From assembly GCA_964036045.1 (NCBI GenBank), contig OZ038381.1, positions 159,530,283 through 159,594,282 of the forward strand: a DNA stretch of 64,000 nucleotides, in the 5' to 3' direction. The stretch is from Eutreptiella sp. 'Long Island Sound 2002'. Lineage: Eukaryota > Euglenozoa > Euglenophyceae > Eutreptiales > Eutreptiaceae. The translations under genes and the position numbers were made by a program. Positions 47,593-58,890 of the stretch are shown piece after piece. The notes beneath the pieces are model-generated. The model had not been told where the DNA came from. It saw only the letters and a program-made list of their open reading frames with translations, and ran no database searches. Numbering within the stretch: position 1 is the first letter of the stretch; every line of letters starts with the position of its first letter.

Positions 47593-49594
47593 GTACTTGC
47601 CTTTTGGCTCCAAACACCATCTGCAGGCCAATGGGTGCAAGCGCTCGTAGTGTTTGCATTACTGCATACAAGCATAGTGTGTCATGGCATCGTCCGGTGG
47701 CAGTGGATGTGTCAGACTGAGGCATAGTGCGTGTGATGTTCGATTGCAGGAGGGGGAGGAAGTAGAGCCCAGGCAGCTCCACTTTGCTTATGGGGGTGGG
47801 GGACCATTCCATCCCACGTTGCCTACAGGAAGAGGGCGGGGTGGGGTTTACCAAAGAGCTTTTTGTTCTGACTTTGTTGCTTTGCAGCCTTCAGCCTTAC
47901 AGGGTAAAGGTTAGCATCAACATCTGCATCCCACGACCGGGTTCTACAGGGGATAGTCAAATGCAGTGAGATGGGATGGGATGGGGAGAAAAAACGACAA
48001 CCCAAAAATTACCGTTCAGAGGTGGTTGGATCAAAACCAGATGGCACACATATGTGGGAAAACCCCACATACACCCCCCCAGTTCCTTTTAAAAACTCAG
48101 CCCAAGCGGCGGGGGGATGGGGCAAATTTTTGCTTCAGCGCCTTCGGCGCAATGGATCATTGTAGTTGCCTGCTTTGTACTCTGTACTGCATTCCTTTTT
48201 TTGCCGCTGTTAGCTCCGTTTGTGTGTTTACGTATACGCGCGTATACATGTATGCGCATACGTAAACGCGATGTATACACGACGTCTACACACATACGTA
48301 AAGTCTGTAGACACCTAGACACTGTCATAGTTTGTAGACACTGTGCACATACACGTTTACCCGAGTATAGTCTGTAGACACTGTGCGCCACATGGAGACA
48401 CTGTGCACATGCATGTTTACCCGGGCATGGTCTGTAGACACTGTGCAGACATGTAGACACTGTGCATAGTTTGTAGCCACTGTGCACATACACGTTTAAC
48501 TGGGTATCGTCTGGTGACACTGTGCACCACATGTAGACGCGGCCTGCTAATTGTAGACACTGTCCGCATGTTGTAGACCTGAAGAGACAATATTTGGGAA
48601 GGCCCGCTAATGCCGTTTCCGGGTGCACATGAGCATATACGCGTATTGGTGTACGCGTGTATGCGAGAAGACGTATACGCTTGTATACACGTATACGTAT
48701 ACGCGACGTATACGCGTATACGTGTTTATATGAACAGCCCTCATGGCATCTATGTTCATGAAGTGGAGGAGGCCTGAAGCTGCCTTTCCATCGTCAGGGT
48801 TGGATGTCTCCAATCGCGAGCGTGTGATGGGGTGGGAGATGCCATTGCATCCCATGGGTAAAGCTGCGGCCTTTTTGCCTTTAGAAATTTTCGAAAAAGG
48901 ACTGAAACCCCCATTGTGGAATTCAGTATGGCACATGTTGTTTGTTGCTGACTTTTTTTCCTTTCATGTTGGCTCTCACGATTGCACCAACTTTTTTTTT
49001 GGTCACTTCAAAAATTCCGCACCCCAAGGGGTGTGGGGTGGGGAGGGCAGACCCCCCCCCCTGGACCCCTCCCCAAAAGGAACTCCGACCCCCCTCGTTT
49101 GGGCCCATTTACGTACCATACCCCAAGGGATTAATTTGGTGGTGTGTAACCCCTTTTAAACTCCTAATATTGTTCAATAGAAGTGTCCCCCAATGAGTTT
49201 TGACTGGAACCCCCCCTGAGCAGGCCCTGCAGCCCTGAGGCCCTGAGCAGCCCTCCAGGAGCCCCCCACCTGAAACCCAGAAATTTGGGGGTGGGGTTGG
49301 GGGTGCCAAAAAGGCTTTGGCAGACACGAATCTGGGTGTCTAGGCTGCGGCAATGCAGACCCTGCCGTATTTGCTGTATTGCATGACTCCTCTTTTGCAG
49401 TTGATTCGTGCCCACACCAAAATTGGAGGTGTGCTGAAATCTTCCCCTCCTGAAAATTTTCCTGCGAAGTTGTCCCCAGACAAAATTTCCCCTCCCCCCC
49501 TCTGTGCTCCATGATGATGGAGGATGCAGTGCATAGAGGTGGAGGTAGTGGGCACCCCTGCCACCTAATGCATCTCTGCATCTCTGCCTGACAG
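47593..49594. other. Intron with palindromic and Z-DNA-like tracts
   Basis: Includes the GTAGACACTGTGCA repeats and alternating purine-pyrimidine DNA listed next, a TTTTAAA…GGGGCAAATTTT element with GCGCCTTCGGCGC hairpin (about 48,085-48,155), and a GAAAATTTTCCCC block (49,435-49,492). No other exon was supported. Confidence 0.45.
48215..48735. repeat. GTATACGCG alternating tracts flanking GTAGACACTGTGCA repeats
   Basis: About 48,228-48,300 and 48,630-48,730 are alternating purine-pyrimidine runs (ACGTATACGCGCGTATACATG and similar), self-complementary. Between them about ten copies of TAGACACTGTGCA-like units alternate with ACATACACGTTTACCCGGG-like units. Confidence 0.7.
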
Positions 49595-50122
49595 TGCTCC
49601 GAAGCCCCTGACCCCAACCCCGCGCCCCCTGCCCCCCTCCTCCCCAATCTGCAACGCATTCCCCACGGCCCCCAGGACCCGGACAACTCCGTGGCGTCAT
49701 CCCTCGCATTGCGACGGATGTCCAGTCAATATGAGCCCGAAGCTCTCGGTTCGCCGCGACGCAATGCCACCACCGCGAAGACGGTGCCCTCCGAATCGCA
49801 GCGGTTGGAACACTGCAGCACTCGGCGGTCGTCGCTTGAACCCAGCGCACGGCGGGGCTCCACCAACTCCGAGAATTTGTCCCCGATTCCGTCCCGGATG
49901 GCCTCCGCATTTCTGGAAGTCCTGACCCCCAAACTGCACAGCGTCGCCAGCATCAGCCGCGTGCAATCCCATGGGAAAGAGCCGGACCTCACGCGCGAGC
50001 GGACAGACTATGGGGATGCGTCTGCCAGCAGCGCCCAGTATGACCCCGTGCTCCTGGCGGCATCTAGGGCCGATATGGTGCTCTTGGAAATGAGCGACCA
50101 TTGGACGTCTGCTGGGCGCTGA
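49595..50122 (+). CDS. Exon encoding a Ser/Arg-rich disordered segment
   Basis: From the acceptor ctgcctgacag (49,594) the phase-0 frame stays open for 175 codons to TGA at 50,120-50,122. It starts CSEAPDPNPAPPAPLLPN, then includes LALRRMSSQYEPEALGSPRR and STRRSSLEPSARRGSTNSEN, rich in RxxS-type sites that a basophilic kinase could use (inference). It may be the last exon of the C2-like gene or may splice onward from an internal donor, for example a phase-2 GT near 50,107, toward the channel exon at 52,622. The downstream boundary is not settled. Confidence 0.5.
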   Translation, partial: CSEAPDPNPAPPAPLLPNLQRIPHGPQDPDNSVASSLALRRMSSQYEPEALGSPRRNATTAKTVPSESQRLEHCSTRRSSLEPSARRGSTNSENLSPIPSRMASAFLEVLTPKLHSVASISRVQSHGKEPDLTRERTDYGDASASSAQYDPVLLAASRADMVLLEMSDHWTSAGR

Positions 50123-52621
50123 GCCCTTGCTGGCTGCTGGAATGCTGCATGATCCGGCTTCCGCCTGCAGCTTTCTGGCTCCTGCTTGCTCCATTGGTGC
50201 ATGAGCCGCCTGCTGCTGTGTGGCTGCTTGTCTGCTGGGGGCCGCCGGGCCCGGTCCTTGCATGCGACCCCCCCCCCCCCACCCCGACCGGATTTTGAGA
50301 AAGACAGCGGTCCCGGTGGTGTAACAGGCGGGACCATAGTTGGCCTCGCTTGAGCCACAAAGCGGCCCAGAAGAAATTTTTGTAGCCGTTGAAAGCATCC
50401 AATCACCCGATTTTTGACAAAATATTTGACCCCCAACGTACACGCCTCAAAATGATACCCACGTCGCGCTGCTCATTTTGATGTATGATGATGTATGCCA
50501 CACCCCCTGCCACTAGCAGGGAGCCCCCCCCCTTCCCGTTTTTGACAGATAGTTGGGGGCTGGGTCGCAGTAGGACGGGGTCCAGCCCCTCCCCCCGTGC
50601 TAAGAGCCGTTTGTCCTGCTTGCCGCTTGATGATCGCCGCCTGTGCTGCTGCATAAGAACTGCTTTGATCTGATCCCGGGTGTCTTGAATGGGCACATCG
50701 CTGTCGAGGTTTTGGACACACATCGTCAAATTGCTTCCGCGTTTTATGGGGGGTAAATGCAGTCTGCAAAAAGGCCGGACCAAGACAGCAATCCCGCACA
50801 CGAATTGCAAACGGGCGTGGCCAGTTCAGGCAGGTGTGCGCCCCAGTGACCCTAGCAGTACTCCCCTGCTGCTTGCCATAGATGTGTACGGTCACTTGTT
50901 CTAGGTATCTGTAGCTGGGAGAGGTTGAACGAGCCCTTGCAAAGGCCTGTGGGCTGGGGTGGAGTCATGGGTTGGCCGCTTGTGTGCACTGGAGGAGCAT
51001 ACTGAGGCCCTTGCTGCAAACCCTATGGACAGACGTGGATGCCCCCATGACCCCTGTTGTGCTGATAAAAACCTCCGCCACACCAGGGGGGGATATAATA
51101 GTGACGACATTACCAAGGGGGGGGGGGGGGGCTGTTGAGCCAGGAGGCAGTGATGACGGAATGACGATTGCGATTACGATTAGCTCAGGCAGTTCAGGAA
51201 AAGATGATTCGGAATTGCAAGCCATTTTGGCAAAATGTGTCAAGAAATGATTGCACTGTGTGGACTGTCTTCAGGGATACACCAACCCCTGTGCAATGTA
51301 TTTTCTTGTGTTCAGGGCTGGCAGGTTGGCTCAGTAGTACAACGGTATATGCACAGGCTCATAGATTGATTGTCCTGGGATGAAATCCAGGGTATCACCT
51401 GCTTTGGTGCCTTTTTGGGCCATCAGCCCTCTTGTAAAGCTGCTGGCAAAATTGCTAGTTCAGTCAAACGGGTAAATCGTAATCATAATCGTCATCGGGG
51501 GGGGGGGGGCTGGGGGGGCTGGGGGGGGCACCCCCCCCCAATATATCCACCCCTGCGGCACACCAAGAACAGCCCGTGCCACACCTTCGGCGCCAACAGG
51601 GCATCAAGGCAGCACCCTAGCCTCAGATGGTTTTTCAAGACGAATGCCCGTGATCCTGGTGAGGACACTCATGCCAAGGGTGGACCGGATGCCCGGGGCG
51701 GTGTTCCATAGAGGCTTGTTGAGTACTGTGTTGTATATCCGGTGTGCAGTGCTGTGTCTTTTGTGTGACCTGCTGTCATTGATCGAGGGGGAGGAGGAGG
51801 AGGAGGAGGAGGAGATTGAGGAGCAGGAGGAGGACCAGCTCGGGTGCCATGAAGCCCCTTGCTTCGCCCCACCAGGCAAGTGTGACATGCATGCGTAGGT
51901 TATCCCTTATCCCCTCCCCCAGCCTCCATATCCATTTATACACTTTTGTGGACAAGACGTAACTTACTGGGAAGCTGTCTACAGATAAATGGCTCAGGTG
52001 GCATGTTGTACGTTTTTGGCACATCCGACAGCTTGTTTTGTACCTCTTTTAAGGGGCTGGCGTGAGTTGTTGCAGTTGCGGGATTTCAGGCTTTGTCGCG
52101 TGATCTTTTTGCTTCGCAGCTCATGTCGGGTGTAATGCGGTGCTTGCTTGTGCCGCGGCTCCTGGACTGCTTCCTGCGGCGGGAGTATTTGGTGTCTTTC
52201 ATGATAGCGGACCAATGCAGGCGTTCCCCCAAAGTTTGATGTATTCGGGTCCATGAAAGTACGTATCTGTTTCCCCCAACCGGCGTGGCCTGGGATGTAA
52301 GCTTCAGTGCCCAGGTCACTGAGAATGCTGTTGCAGTGTGGCCACACAAACATGTCTGTCTGCTGCTGTGAAGCAAATTTGATTCCCAACCCGTTTGGAG
52401 CAAGCCCCTCCAACAGCCAACAGCCCCTCAGCCAGCACCCCACCCATCCACCCGGATTTCATCTCAAACCAATGAACAAGCACATGGCACCGGGCACCGC
52501 TTGTACAACACGGTGGCCTGCCAGCCTTCATGTGCCTTCTATTGGAGCGGAGGGGGATTTGAGTATGGGACCTGGAGAGTACCTGCACGTCTCTGCATGA
52601 CCCAACTCGCCGTCCTCACAG
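50123..52621. other. Intron or intergenic stretch
   Basis: Holds a hairpin motif shared with 26.97 kb (50,449-50,484), a tRNA-like SINE signal (51,324-51,391), G/C runs (50,271; 51,118; 51,496) and a GAG/GGA-rich stretch (51,786-51,832) that reads as poly-Glu. No exon with paired splice sites recognised. Confidence 0.4.
51324..51402 (+). ncRNA. tRNA-like (SINE-type) Pol III promoter pair
   Basis: An A-box-like ggttggctcagtagtacaac and, about 45 bases later, a B-box-like gggatgaaatccagg have tRNA spacing. No cloverleaf was verified; likely a tRNA-derived SINE head. Confidence 0.4.
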
Positions 52622-52785
52622 TCTGCCAGCGGACAAGAAAACCCTCAACTTGCGGCAGCTGGAGGCGCGTAACCAGGAACCCGTGATGAAAAAGAAGGGC
52701 TTCCGTGTGATTCTCTCGAACCGCATCCAGAGCTCTTACTATGGCCTGGTCTGGGATTTGTTCCAGATGGTGCTGTCCATTGTTG
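52622..52785 (+). CDS. Channel exon 1: N-terminal linker and S1
   Basis: The acceptor is cgtcctcacag at 52,621 (an in-phase-equivalent alternative AG lies at 52,629). The frame reads ADKKTLNLRQLEARNQEPVM, a Lys-rich turn, then FRVILSNRIQSS and YYGLVWDLFQMVLSIV, a hydrophobic S1 helix. The donor gttg then gtatat at 52,785/52,786 splits a Gly codon after its first base; the next exon supplies GG, so the protein continues SIVGIVAYILE in frame. The S1 pattern resembles large-conductance Ca-activated (Slo-type) and related six-TM cation channels. The channel would sit in a membrane; selectivity cannot be judged because the pore is not in view. Confidence 0.6.
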
Positions 52786-53890
52786 GTATATGCCTCTCGA
52801 GCTGCACACCTTGCCGACCGGTAGTGGGCGTGGCGGGACTGTGTCAAGTTATTTTGATTGTTTCGGTGGTCTTCACAGCGGCATTGATCAGCCCCTCGGG
52901 CCCTGCATGCAGATGCGGTAGCATGGGGCCTGCAATCTCTTGCACAAGCAGCCAATGTTGTGCAACCACCGGTTGCTGCATCAAGCATGAGAGCGAGGGG
53001 CAGGGCGGCGCTTGTGGGGCCAAGTGACTGCAGGGTGCTTTCCCGAGCGGCAGGAATGGTTCTTGACGGTTTTGGAAAAAGCGGTTGTGAGTAAGTTCGG
53101 GGGGTTACAAAACAGTTGGGAGGGCACTTAGGCGGTGGACGCGCTCGGGTGGAACGGCACTGAACGGCGGCCCCGAAAGGGGGAGGGGGGAGGGCATCCG
53201 TCACCCCCTTCAAGCGCCGCCCTGGGCAGTTGTGGCGGTAGCTGCAGGTACAGAGCAGTGGCAGAGGTGCAGGTCCACTGGATGGGCATGGGCGTGGGTT
53301 GTGGACAAAGGGGCAGGGCAAGCGGGGAAGCGACAGTAACCAGGCAGGCGCCGAGGGAGGGTCGGATACGCGCATGCAGGTGCACATGTATATCCACCCC
53401 ACTCACTTGAAGGGGAGTTGACGGCGGTTGCAGGCGGTGTGACGGCACATGGAGCTAGAAAGAGGTAGGGAGGGTGGAGGTTACAGAGGGAGCGACAGGC
53501 TTAGGCACTGACAGATGGTGGTCGCGTCCAACGGAGGGAGCGACGTGTGGGTGCACATGAACTTTCTGGCACACCGGAACAGCAGAACACCACAAATATA
53601 AGTATTCGGGCGGACTCACTGAAGCTGCGCCTCTTGGGCATGAGAGCTGTGGTGGAATTGATGTTAATTTGATGTTGCTGATCCTGCCCTGTTTTCGATG
53701 GGGGGGGGGGGGGGCATGGAGAAACAGAAATGGTGGGGTCAAGACAGCGGTTTGGCGGACCAAGATTGATATGCGGTGAAGAATAAACAGGTGACTGTCC
53801 AGGGCCCCTTAAAGAAACCACAGATGGGCTATATGTCACACAGGGGAGGGGGGCAGGGGAGCTGGGCAGCCCCACATGCTATGGTCACAG

Positions 53891-54056
53891 GGATTGTGGC
53901 ATATATCCTGGAGACATATGAGCAGCCACCGAGCAAAGAGCAGGTCTACGGGATCTCAACGTACGAGCAAGTGGAGATCATCATCAGTGCTTTCTTCATG
54001 GTGGATTTGATATTGACGGCTGCAATGAGCATAAGTGTGTTTCAGTTCTTTCGCAA
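53891..54056 (+). CDS. Channel exon 2: S1 end, S1-S2 loop and S2
   Basis: The acceptor is ctatggtcacag at 53,890. The frame reads GIVAYILETYEQPPSKEQVY, a short acidic loop GISTYEQVE, then IIISAFFMVDLILTAAMSIS, an S2 helix with an internal Asp, and FQFFRK. A donor cgcaa then gtatgg at 54,056/54,057 (phase 2) is likely, because family members follow with a Trp/Asp-containing S3 region rather than the Gly/Ala-rich reading that continues here. The intron from exon 1 is 1,105 bp. No S3, S4 or pore exon was found before 64 kb; the gene either continues beyond the window or is truncated by the repeats. Confidence 0.6.
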
Positions 54057-55656
54057 GTATGGCCTGGCCGTGTTTGGGGCGTGCCCGCTGCATGCATGGG
54101 TGGGTGGGGCGTTTGGAGTATGCCAAGGTCGCTCGGTCGTCCCGGCCCCGTTCCTCGTCGTACACCATTGATGTTGATGTGCAACGGCGACATTGAAGGG
54201 CGTTTCTAAACACTGTTGGCTGGATCCCATCACTTGTATTTGGGTTCGAATGCATTGTGCATTTTTGTGCGTCGTTGTGCATTGCAAGTTCCAAGGTCCT
54301 TCTGTGCACCCCCCCCCCCCCAGGCATGTCCTGATCCGGAGAGGAATGGGGGGAGAGCAGACCCAACCTGAACATGCACACATTGGCCTGGCCCTGTGCT
54401 ACACTTCGCCCATCACTGGTGGAGAGCACCCTCCAAATTTTCCCGGTCTGGAAATGACTGAAAGTGCTCTCTGCCATGGGGGCAGAAGCAGCACCTGTGA
54501 TCAGAGGGACAGCTGTCCCACTTGCCCCTACTGAAATACGTTTTCCCACCGTTTGAGAACAAACGATGTGTGCAGTTTCCTCTCGAAGACCCGAACAAGT
54601 GTGTGCATCTGGAAGTATGGACTGGCATTTCAATACCACAACCCAGCCTCCGATACAGCAGGGGATATGCAGGTGGCAACCCAAGCTCTTCATTGGCGAA
54701 CATATCCCCTGCCATAGTGGGGCCACCCCATGAAGAGCATGGATTGCTGGCTTCATATCCTGCCATATCTCTCGGGACGTTTGCTTTGTGGCAACATGGA
54801 GGGTTTTGGCATTTTTTGGAAAATTTTGCAAGTTTCTCTTCAATGTGTGGAAATACCCCCCCCTCCCCTATTTTGAGGGGAGGGTGGGGAACTCAAAAGA
54901 GCATGTTTTGGAAGGGATTTAGATGGGTAGGGTGGGTTTTAGAGCCCAGTAATGGGTTGGAAGGGCTAAAAGTAGGGCATGGCATCATCCTACACAGATT
55001 GCTGCAAATAGGCAACTTATGAACAAAATCGGTGTTGTGAGCCATTATTCACCCTGAAAAGTGACTGCGAATGATGAAAATGAGCAAAAGGAAGCGGGTA
55101 GGGATGGGCTTTTTTTGGGGGTTAAAGTGGCCATTTTTTGCACTTTTTTCATGATTTGGCCCTCGTACAGCTCTCCCACTGTCCCAACCTTCTCCAAAAC
55201 ATATTTTTCCGAACACCCACCCCCAAAATAAGGGGGGGAGGTCCCCTCAACCTCCCCCAAAAGCGCACCCGGTGATGGGGGTGGGGGGCAGGGCAAGAAT
55301 GTCTAAAACCCGACCAGAACAAGCAAAAACACGCAAACCATCAACAGTGACGGCCAATTTTGGAAAAAATACGGTTCCGGACCCCCCCCCCCCCTTCCCA
55401 TGCATCTCCGAAAAGCCCTACTCAAGGGCTTTCGGAATGCACCCCACACACCCCTACCTACGGGACACTCAGCGGGCGCAAATGAGGCAACAATGGCACC
55501 AGCCCCCAAAAACCCTTCGTGTTGGCACAATCTTCAACATCTCCGAGAGATTTTTGCGCCACACCCAAACACAAGCCAGCTCTTTTGGGTGTGCCTTTCG
55601 CGAGGCAGATGATACACAGCACTAATTCTTACTGCTCATAGGTGTAGCCCGGATGC
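54057..55656. other. Downstream stretch, possible MITE, no gene
   Basis: An imperfect inverted repeat (about 54,858-54,930 against about 55,165-55,260) with CCTCCCC..TTTTGAGGGG edges suggests a small non-autonomous element. No channel exon was recognised. Confidence 0.4.
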
Positions 55657-56895
55657 GGAGGGGATATATATTACTACACCCCTCTCCCTTTAAATCTAGC
55701 TAACAAGCAAGCAACAAGCAAGCAACACTTTTCCTTTCCGTTTTGGCTATCACTCCGTTCCACCGCTTCGGGCTGTACTCTACTCTAGCCATCCTAAAGC
55801 CTAGGTGGTGCCCTAGCCAAATCCCAGTTTTGAGCCGAAAACTCACCCGTGGCGCCCCGGGGCGGGGGCGCCAAGTTGGGAGGTGCCCTCCCAAAACTGC
55901 GCATTTTGTGCCCCAAAACAGCCTTTTTTGGCCCAAAACAGTCCCGAAACCCGCTCAAAACGGACAAATGAAGGGAAACGGTTGTGACAATTCACGTGCG
56001 CCTGGATTGCCCCTTGACAAAGAGCCTTTTGTTGCCCTCTAACTCCACGATATGTCCGAGAAACGGCCCAAAAATGGCTAAAAATGGCCTGAATGTGCGC
56101 TGTTTGTGTCAAACAAGCCCAAAACCAAGAACGGGCGGTATCTTGGGCTACGTGGCTCAAACGGAATTCTGAGGGCACCTAGTCCACCCGCAACCCCCCA
56201 CTTTTTGTGATTTCCAACCCTCGGAATCGCCCAACGAGATGCCTAGACCCCTGTACTAGTGCTCACTTGGTGGAGCCGGAGGGCAGCTCGGCCCGCGCAC
56301 GGTGGGGGCCAACGGTGGGTCCACCAGGGTCCCCAGGGCGGAAAAAAAAAACATTTTTTCCAAAGTTGTTCATAGACCACTTGGGATGCTCAAACAAGTG
56401 TTTTTAGCCCATTTTGAGCTCGTGGTGACGCGTTTTGGGCCATGGAAAATCCCAAAATGCCTTGAAAATGGGCCGTTTTGGGACCAAAAATGGGTCAAAA
56501 ACGCATTTTACCAAAAGTAATCCTAGACCATTTGGGATGCTCAAACAAGTGTTTTTAGCACATTTTGAGCCCATTGGGACGTGTTTTGGCCCATGGAAAA
56601 TCTCAATATGCCTTGAAAAGGGGCCGTTTTGGGAGCAAAAATGGGTGAAAAATGGGTCAAAAATGCGTTTTTCCACAAGTGATCAGGACCATTGGGGGTG
56701 CACAAAAAAGTGTTTTGAGCACATTTTAAGCCAATTTTGACCGAGTTTAGCCCCTTCCGCCACATGTATGCACCAAGCTGTACCCTTTGCACGTACGTTA
56801 GAGCCGTATGGTGGAGCCACCTAGAGTTGGGGAGAGGGGTGTAGATTAGAGGATATATAATATTATTAGTATTATATATATATATGTATATATAT

Positions 56896-56943
<48 letters not shown>

Positions 56944-58167
56944 TCCAATCTACACCCCTCTCCCAACTCTAGGTGGCTCCACCACACGGCTCTAAGGTAC
57001 GTGCGACGGGCACAAAGTGGTGCATATATGTGGTGGAAGGGGCTAAACTCGGTCAAAACGGGCTCTGAACGGGCTAAAAACACTTGTTTGGGCATCCCAA
57101 ATGGTCCGGGATCACTTTTGGAAAAACGCGTTTTTGACCCATTTTTGACCCATTTTTGGTCCCAAAATGGCCCATTTTCAAGGCATTTTGGGATTTTCCA
57201 TGAGCCCAAACCTGTCGCCACGGGCCCAAAATGGGCTAAAACCACTTGTTTGAGCATCATAAATGGTCCAGGACGACTTTTGAGAAAACGCGTTTTTGAT
57301 GCATTTTTGACGCATTGTTGGTCCCAAAACGGCCCATTTTGAAGGTATTTTGGGATTTTCCATGGCCCAAAATGCGCCACCACGTGCTCAAAACAGCCTA
57401 AAAACACTTCTTTGAGCATCCCAAGTGGTGTAGGAACAACTTTGGAAAAAATGATTTTTTTCGCCCTGGGGACCCCGTCGGACCCACCGTTGGCCCTCGC
57501 CGGGCGCGGGCCGGGCTGACCTCCGGCTGCACCAAGTGACCACAGGTGCGGGGGTCTAGGCGTCTCGTTGGGCGATTCTGAGGCTTGGAAACCACAAAAA
57601 GTGGGCGGTTGCGGGTGGACTTGGTGCCCTCGGAACTGGGATTTGAGCCACGTAGCCCAAGATACGGCCCGTGCTTGGTTTCGGGGTGTTGGTGCACATT
57701 GCGCAGATTTTGGGGCTTTTTGGCACCTTTTTGGGCCGTTTCTCGGACATATCGTGGAGTTGAAGGGCACTAGAGGGCTCCTTGACACGGTGAAGTGAAG
57801 CCGCACATGTAGTGTAACCACCGTTTCCCATCGTTTGGGCGTTTCGCCCGGGTTTGGGGGCTATTTTGGGCGAAAAATGGCTGTTTTTGGCCCAAAACTG
57901 CGCAAATTTGGGAGGGCACCTCCCGACTTGGCGCCCGCGCCCCGGGCCGCCACCGGTGAGTTTTTGGCTCAAAACTTGGATTTGGCAAGGCCACCACCCA
58001 GGCTCTAGGATGGCTAAAGTAGAGTCAGGCCCGAGTTGTTGGGAAGGTGCAGTGGCCAAAACGGAATGGTGATGTGCTTGTTGTTGTTGTTGTTGTTGTT
58101 GTTGCTTGTTGCTTGTTAGCTAAATTTAAGGGGAGAGGGGTGTAGTAATATATATATATCCTCCAAT
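55657..58167. mobile_element. Giant palindrome with arms of about 1.2 kb around (TA)n
   Basis: The left arm, about 55,657-56,866, and right arm, about 56,943-58,167, are reverse complements with moderate divergence. Paired landmarks include TTACTACACCCCTCTCCC (55,673) with its complement at 58,133-58,150; GTCCGAGAAACGGCCC (56,053) with 57,735; and CTTGGGCTACGTGGCTCAAA (56,141) with 57,644. The centre is a (TA)n tract, 56,868-56,942. Each arm has about 155-bp subrepeats marked by AAACAAGTG. Long open readings across it are repeat artefacts. Same family as the 38.3-kb foldback. Confidence 0.8.
56868..56942. repeat. (TA)n microsatellite at palindrome centre
   Basis: An almost pure TA/ATAT tract of about 70 bp forms the loop or axis of the palindrome. 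Confidence 0.9.
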
Positions 58168-58325
58168 CCACACCCCTCTCCCATACTCTACGTGGCTCCA
58201 CTTTAAGGTACATTCCCAAGGTACAACTTGCTGCATACACGTAGTGGAAGGGACTAAATTCGATCAAAACGGGCTCAAAATGGGCTCAAAACACTTGTCC
58301 GAGCATCCCAGATGGTCCAAAGAAA
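58150..58325. repeat. Third partial arm of the palindrome family
   Basis: Starting at TATATATATCCTCCAATC, this segment repeats the sequence beginning at 56,935 in direct orientation (CACCCCTCTCCCA, then AAAACGGGCTC...CACTTGT) and stops after the first subrepeat. Confidence 0.7.
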
Positions 58326-58831
58326 GATGTCCTTGATTAATGCCCTAGATATTTTGATGAAATCCTGCAGGTTTTGAAGTTGAAAACCCAAACCAAAGTA
58401 GCAAGTAGAGCAAGAACAGGATGTGGACCGAATCAATGATTGGTTTTGGAATCAAGTGTAACACAGAAGGGCTGCAGATAGACAATGCAGGTATTAACAC
58501 AAAGATTCAATCACAAATGGATAATACAAAAGATTTTATATGAAAACTGGTCTGACTCTGGCCTTCAAGATAGCATCAGGCACTTCATGTGCACTCTTTT
58601 GGGTGAAATGGTGCTGGTTAGGAATGTGGGGCATAGATGTCAGGCCAACACAGAAAATGACTTGGCCAAGCAACTCAATTCAGAAACAGTTAAAAAGTAG
58701 AACCACAATAAGTGGTAGAAACATTTGAGTATAGGGGTCTTGGGGTGGGAGACCACTAGGCTTAACCTCCAAGGCCTAAAGCATGAAATGCCTATTTTAT
58801 TTCGGTATATCCTCCATGAAGGAAGGTACCT

Positions 58832-58890
58832 CCGCTCAGTTGAGTGGTAGGGGTGAACTTCATGGGGGGCTAGGGTTACAACCCTATTAA
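58832..58890 (+). ncRNA. tRNA-like (SINE-type) Pol III promoter pair
   Basis: An A-box-like gctcagttgagtggtagggg is followed by a B-box-like agggttacaaccct, with about 25-30 bases between the boxes. Probably a tRNA-derived SINE head; no cloverleaf verified. Confidence 0.35.

Noticed and set aside
51644-51898. Open frame with a poly-Glu run
   Set aside because: The Glu run is a GAG/GGA simple repeat; no paired splice sites or motif.
52539-53402. 287-codon minus-strand open frame
   Set aside because: It overlaps the well-supported channel exon on the plus strand and reads as Pro/Cys/Arg composition only.
56541-57821. A 426-codon minus-strand open frame
   Set aside because: It spans both arms and the (TA)n centre of the palindrome and contains a long Tyr/Ile run; a repeat artefact.
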